Below are positions 61,368-64,000 of a stretch of 64,000 bases of DNA, piece after piece. Each line of letters starts with the position of its first letter. Within the stretch, counting starts at the first letter, position 1. Position numbers and translations under genes: made by a program. Origin of the DNA: Flavobacterium sp. (GTDB lineage Bacteria; Bacteroidota; Bacteroidia; Flavobacteriales; Flavobacteriaceae); NCBI RefSeq assembly GCF_017985075.1, contig NZ_JAGNYF010000002.1:1-64000 (forward strand), written 5' to 3'. The notes beneath the pieces are model-generated. The model did no database searches. It saw only the letters and a list, made by a program, of their open reading frames with translations, and was not told where the DNA came from.

Positions 61368-61455
61368 TTGTTCATTTGTCAATTATACAATGTGGCAAAA
61401 CGCCAATTGTTTTGCAAAAATAGGTTATTGAAATTAAAGTTTTAATATTATTTCT

Positions 61456-61463
61456 TAACTTTG
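61456..61463 (+). promoter_or_regulatory. putative -7 promoter element of the toxin-antitoxin operon
   Basis: TAACTTTG matches TAnnTTTG. It overlaps the GTG at 61463, so the first usable start after it is ATG 61478, with ATG 61469 as a less likely choice. Confidence 0.45.
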
Positions 61464-61477
61464 TGAAAATGCATTTT

Positions 61478-61681
61478 ATGACTTCCAAAAAGAAAAATAG
61501 AATAGAAGAACCAACTGAAGCTTATGAAGTAACTCCAACTAATGAAGTAACTTCCGAAGAATTGCATCCCGTTTTGATTCAATTGATAGAGAAAGGTTTG
61601 AAAGAAATTGAAGAAGGAAAAACTTTTACCAATGAAGAAGTGATGAGAATGACTAAAGAAAAGTATCCTTTTTTAAAATGA
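61478..61681 (+). CDS. putative type II antitoxin
   Basis: Small protein of 67 residues from the ATG at 61478. The N-terminus is basic (MTSKKKNRIEEP) and the C-terminal half is helical and acidic (LHPVLIQLIEKGLKEIEEGK, ending FTNEEVMRMTKEKYPFLK). The GLKEIEEGKTFTNEEVM block resembles the C-terminal part of RelB/ParD-like antitoxins that wrap the toxin. No classical DNA-binding motif is obvious. The gene overlaps the toxin start by 4 bp, the usual antitoxin-toxin layout, and has a -7 element. Confidence 0.75.
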   Translation: MTSKKKNRIEEPTEAYEVTPTNEVTSEELHPVLIQLIEKGLKEIEEGKTFTNEEVMRMTKEKYPFLK

Positions 61682-61980
61682 TTTATAAAACTATATGGGC
61701 TTCAACTGCGAAAAATTCATATCACGAAGAAATTGAATTTATTTTCTCTAAATGGAATCTTAAAGAGGTTAATAAATTTACAGATTTAGTAGAAAGTAAA
61801 TTAAATAGACTTACGATTAATCCAGTTATGGGCAATTTTAAATATGAAAATGTTTATTCGTTGGTAATTTCTAAACAAACAACTATTTATTACAGAGTTA
61901 ATATGGAGAAGTGTGTAATTGAGATTATTGTGTTTTGGAATAATTTAAAAAACCCTGACGATTTAATCAAGCTATTATAA
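61678..61980 (+). CDS. RelE/ParE-family toxin
   Basis: Cytoplasmic toxin of 100 residues of the RelE/ParE superfamily. Typical marks are IWASTAKNSYHEEIEFIFSKW near the N-terminus (residues 6-26), KLNRLTINPVMGNF in the middle and the C-terminal strand pair YYRVNMEKCVIEIIVFWNN. RelE-like toxins cut mRNA on the ribosome and ParE-like ones poison gyrase; which applies is not clear. It overlaps the antitoxin by 4 bp and the following glycosyltransferase by 1 bp, so three proteins are translationally coupled. Confidence 0.85.
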   Translation: MIYKTIWASTAKNSYHEEIEFIFSKWNLKEVNKFTDLVESKLNRLTINPVMGNFKYENVYSLVISKQTTIYYRVNMEKCVIEIIVFWNNLKNPDDLIKLL

Positions 61981-63095
61981 TGCAACTATCCGTAATCATC
62001 CTTAATTATAATGTACGCTATTTTTTAGAGCAATGTGTGCGTAGTGTTCAAAAAGCGCTGGAAAACATGGATGCTGAAATTATTGTGGTAGATAATAATT
62101 CTTTGGATGATAGTTGTCTGATGATGAACCAACTATTTCCACAAATTACGCTTATTGAAAATAAAGAAAATTTAGGATTTCCAAAAGGGAACAATATAGC
62201 TGTTGAACAGGCAAAAGGCGAATATATTTGTATTTTAAATCCAGATACGGTTGTTGCTGAAGATACTTTTAAAAAGCTGTTAGCTAAAAGCTGTCAGCCG
62301 TCAGCTGGAATAATTGGCTGTAAATTAATAGATGGTACCGGAAATTTTCTTCCAGAAAGTAAGCGCGGACTTCCAACACCTTATGTGGCAATTACTAAGA
62401 TTTTTGGTTTATATAAAATCTCTAATTTTTTTGGAAAATATTATGCGCAACATTTATCTGAAAATCAATCAGGAAAAGTGGATGTTTTAGTCGGTGCTTT
62501 TATGGTGATGAAACGCGATTTGTACATAAAAGTAGGTGGATTTGATGAAAATTGCTTTATGTATTCAGATGATATTGATTTGAGCTATATGATTCAGAAG
62601 TTAGGAAAGGATAATTTTTATTTTCACGAAACATCAGTAATTCATTATAAAGGAGAAAGTACGGTTAGAGACGAAAAATATTTAGAACGTTTCCGAGATG
62701 CGATGCAGTTTTTTTATAAAAAGCATTTTAAAAAGTCCTTTTTCTTTGATAATTTTATACAAATTGGGAGCTTTTTATTTGCGATTTTTAAACAAAAACA
62801 AGCACGAAAATTAAACAATGAAATTGATAAATTCATTGTATTTTCAAAAAATAAAATTCAATTAAATTTAAATAGACCAATTGAATATTTAACTGATTTT
62901 GAACAATTTAAAGTTAATAAAAATAGCAATATTGAAATTGTTTTTGACACCAATTCGTTTTCTTTTGCAGAAATAATTTGTTTTATGGAAAAACATAAAT
63001 CGAAAAATATAACTTTTAAGAACTATATTTCGCAATCAAATTACTTAATTGGTAGTAATAATTCAACTGATAGAGGCGAAGTGCTAATTTTTTGA
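61980..63095 (+). CDS. family 2 glycosyltransferase
   Basis: Protein of 371 residues of the GT2 family, moving a sugar from a nucleotide donor to a glycan or lipid acceptor at the cytoplasmic membrane. The GT-A domain starts LSVIILNYNVRYFLEQCV, has VDNNS (37-41), the metal-binding-type ILNPDTV (NPD at 87-89) and DDIDLSYMIQK. A hydrophobic helix near 255-272 (FDNFIQIGSFLFAIF) could touch the membrane. The C-terminal 100 residues are not typical of the family. Its start overlaps the toxin stop by one base; whether the coupling has meaning is unclear. Confidence 0.9.
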   Translation: MQLSVIILNYNVRYFLEQCVRSVQKALENMDAEIIVVDNNSLDDSCLMMNQLFPQITLIENKENLGFPKGNNIAVEQAKGEYICILNPDTVVAEDTFKKLLAKSCQPSAGIIGCKLIDGTGNFLPESKRGLPTPYVAITKIFGLYKISNFFGKYYAQHLSENQSGKVDVLVGAFMVMKRDLYIKVGGFDENCFMYSDDIDLSYMIQKLGKDNFYFHETSVIHYKGESTVRDEKYLERFRDAMQFFYKKHFKKSFFFDNFIQIGSFLFAIFKQKQARKLNNEIDKFIVFSKNKIQLNLNRPIEYLTDFEQFKVNKNSNIEIVFDTNSFSFAEIICFMEKHKSKNITFKNYISQSNYLIGSNNSTDRGEVLIF

Positions 63096-63134
63096 TTTTT
63101 TGATTTTTTCGTGATAAAACATCAAAATATTTAT

Positions 63135-63142
63135 TAATTTTG
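63135..63142 (+). promoter_or_regulatory. putative -7 promoter element of the E2 gene
   Basis: TAATTTTG matches TAnnTTTG and ends 38 bp before the ATG at 63181. Confidence 0.45.
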
Positions 63143-63180
63143 CAGTAATAATTAAAGAACTCAACATTACAATAATAATA

Positions 63181-64000
63181 TGGCAAGATTTGAATTGAAA
63201 CTTCCAAAAATGGGAGAGAGTGTAGCAGAAGCAACCATTACAAATTGGTTAAAAAAAGTAGGTGAACATATCGATATGGATGAAGCGGTTTTAGAAATTG
63301 CTACAGACAAAGTAGATAGTGAAGTGCCTTCTGAAGTTTCTGGTACTTTAGTTGAAATTTTGTTTCAAGTTGATGATGTTGTTCAAGTAGGGCAAACCAT
63401 AGCGATTATTGAAACAGAAGGCGGAGCTATTGCTGCAACTCCTGAAGTAAAGTCGGAAGTTCCAGTTGCTGTTGCAGAAGTTGCTAAAACGGTTGAGGTT
63501 GCTATTAAAGCAAGTGCTCCTGCAGATTTTTCAGGTTCAGATAAATTCTTTTCGCCATTAGTAAAAAATATGGCAAAAACAGAAGGCATTTCGTTAACTG
63601 AATTAGAATCTATTACTGGTTCAGGTAAAGATGGCCGTGTAAACAAAGAAGATATTTTAAAATATATAGAAACTCGCAAGTCGCAAGTTACAAGTTCAAA
63701 TGTTGTTGCGCCTGCAACTTCAACCCAACAACCTAAAACCCAAAATCCTGCACCCGTTTCAGTAAATGGTGGCGACGAAATTGTGGAAATGGACAGAATG
63801 CGAAAGTTAATTTCGGGTTATATGGTAGCTTCGGTTCAAACTTCAGCACACGTGCAGTCGTTTATTGAAGTGGATGTTACTAATATTGTAAAATGGAGAG
63901 ATAAGGTAAAAACAGCTTTTGAAAAACGTGAAGGTGAAAAACTAACATTTACACCTATTATGATGGAAGCAGTGGCAAAAGCCTTAAAAGATTTTCCAGG
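63181..64000 (+). CDS. dihydrolipoamide acyltransferase (E2) of a 2-oxoacid dehydrogenase, cut by window end
   Basis: Core subunit of a pyruvate, 2-oxoglutarate or branched-chain 2-oxoacid dehydrogenase complex. The visible 273 residues are intact: a lipoyl domain (1-80) with the lipoylated Lys44 in IATDKVDSEV, an Ala/Val/Pro-rich linker, a peripheral-subunit-binding domain (about 122-163; KFFSPLVKNMAKTEGIS), a second linker, and the start of the catalytic domain (about 200 on; MDRMRKLISGYMVAS). The catalytic HxxxD motif lies beyond the end. Lipoyl and linker features fit branched-chain or 2-oxoglutarate E2; the substrate cannot be fixed. Confidence 0.92.

Overview
The window is a low-GC chromosomal stretch of a Bacteroidota bacterium, most likely a member of the Flavobacteriaceae close to Flavobacterium. 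The reasons are the paired large SusC/TonB-type outer-membrane barrels, two exported proteins with C-terminal type IX secretion (T9SS) sorting domains, a PorV-like barrel, AcnB of the long Bacteroidota form, a flavobacterial kdsD-tatC-CMD-lptB operon, and repeated TAnnTTTG sequences just upstream of starts, which match the Bacteroidota -7 promoter element. Shine-Dalgarno-like sites are not evident, so several starts were chosen from signal peptides, family alignments and -7 elements. I saw no rRNA, tRNA, CRISPR array, prophage or intact insertion sequence.

Layout. 1-9.4 kb: AlkB-type dioxygenase, EamA permease, DUF2721 protein, a TonB-type barrel, an anchored SGNH-like protein, a diheme cytochrome lipoprotein, htpG and an ABC ATPase. 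9.4-15 kb: fabH, a second barrel, argS. 15.1-19.7 kb: a tight operon of two SGNH-fold proteins (one carrying a LysM domain inserted inside the SGNH fold) and an MBOAT acyltransferase, probably a cell-envelope O-acylation machine. 19.7-21.2 kb: a structured leader, a small DUF2892 membrane protein, thioredoxin, a lipoprotein and a Cys/Lys-rich small exported protein. 21.2-27.3 kb is the accessory part: an NHL-repeat T9SS protein and an S8 protease T9SS protein, each preceded by a near-identical 67-bp element, then a repeat-rich 700-bp gap with a 43-bp-period tandem array of palindromes and an isolated unknown gene.

27.7-64 kb is mostly core: ffh, folD, two parvulin-type isomerases with a MoxR ATPase, acnB, DUF4105 and PorV-like proteins, pssA, GH25 lysozyme, DUF5808, lptB, CMD, tatC, kdsD, recQ, a COG2509-type FAD protein, GNAT, mltG, an amino-acid permease, an N-terminally extended GAPDH, a Do-type periplasmic protease, dapF, a LolD-like ATPase, a methyltransferase-like protein, an ABC-F protein, a RelE/ParE toxin-antitoxin pair joined to a glycosyltransferase, and the start of a 2-oxoacid dehydrogenase E2 gene cut by the window end.

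Common threads are envelope construction (SGNH/MBOAT, MltG, GH25, DapF, LptB, KdsD, PssA), outer-membrane protein export and folding (parvulins, Do protease, TatC, T9SS cargo) and central carbon metabolism (AcnB, GAPDH, E2). Intergenic gaps contain many dispersed palindromic repeats.
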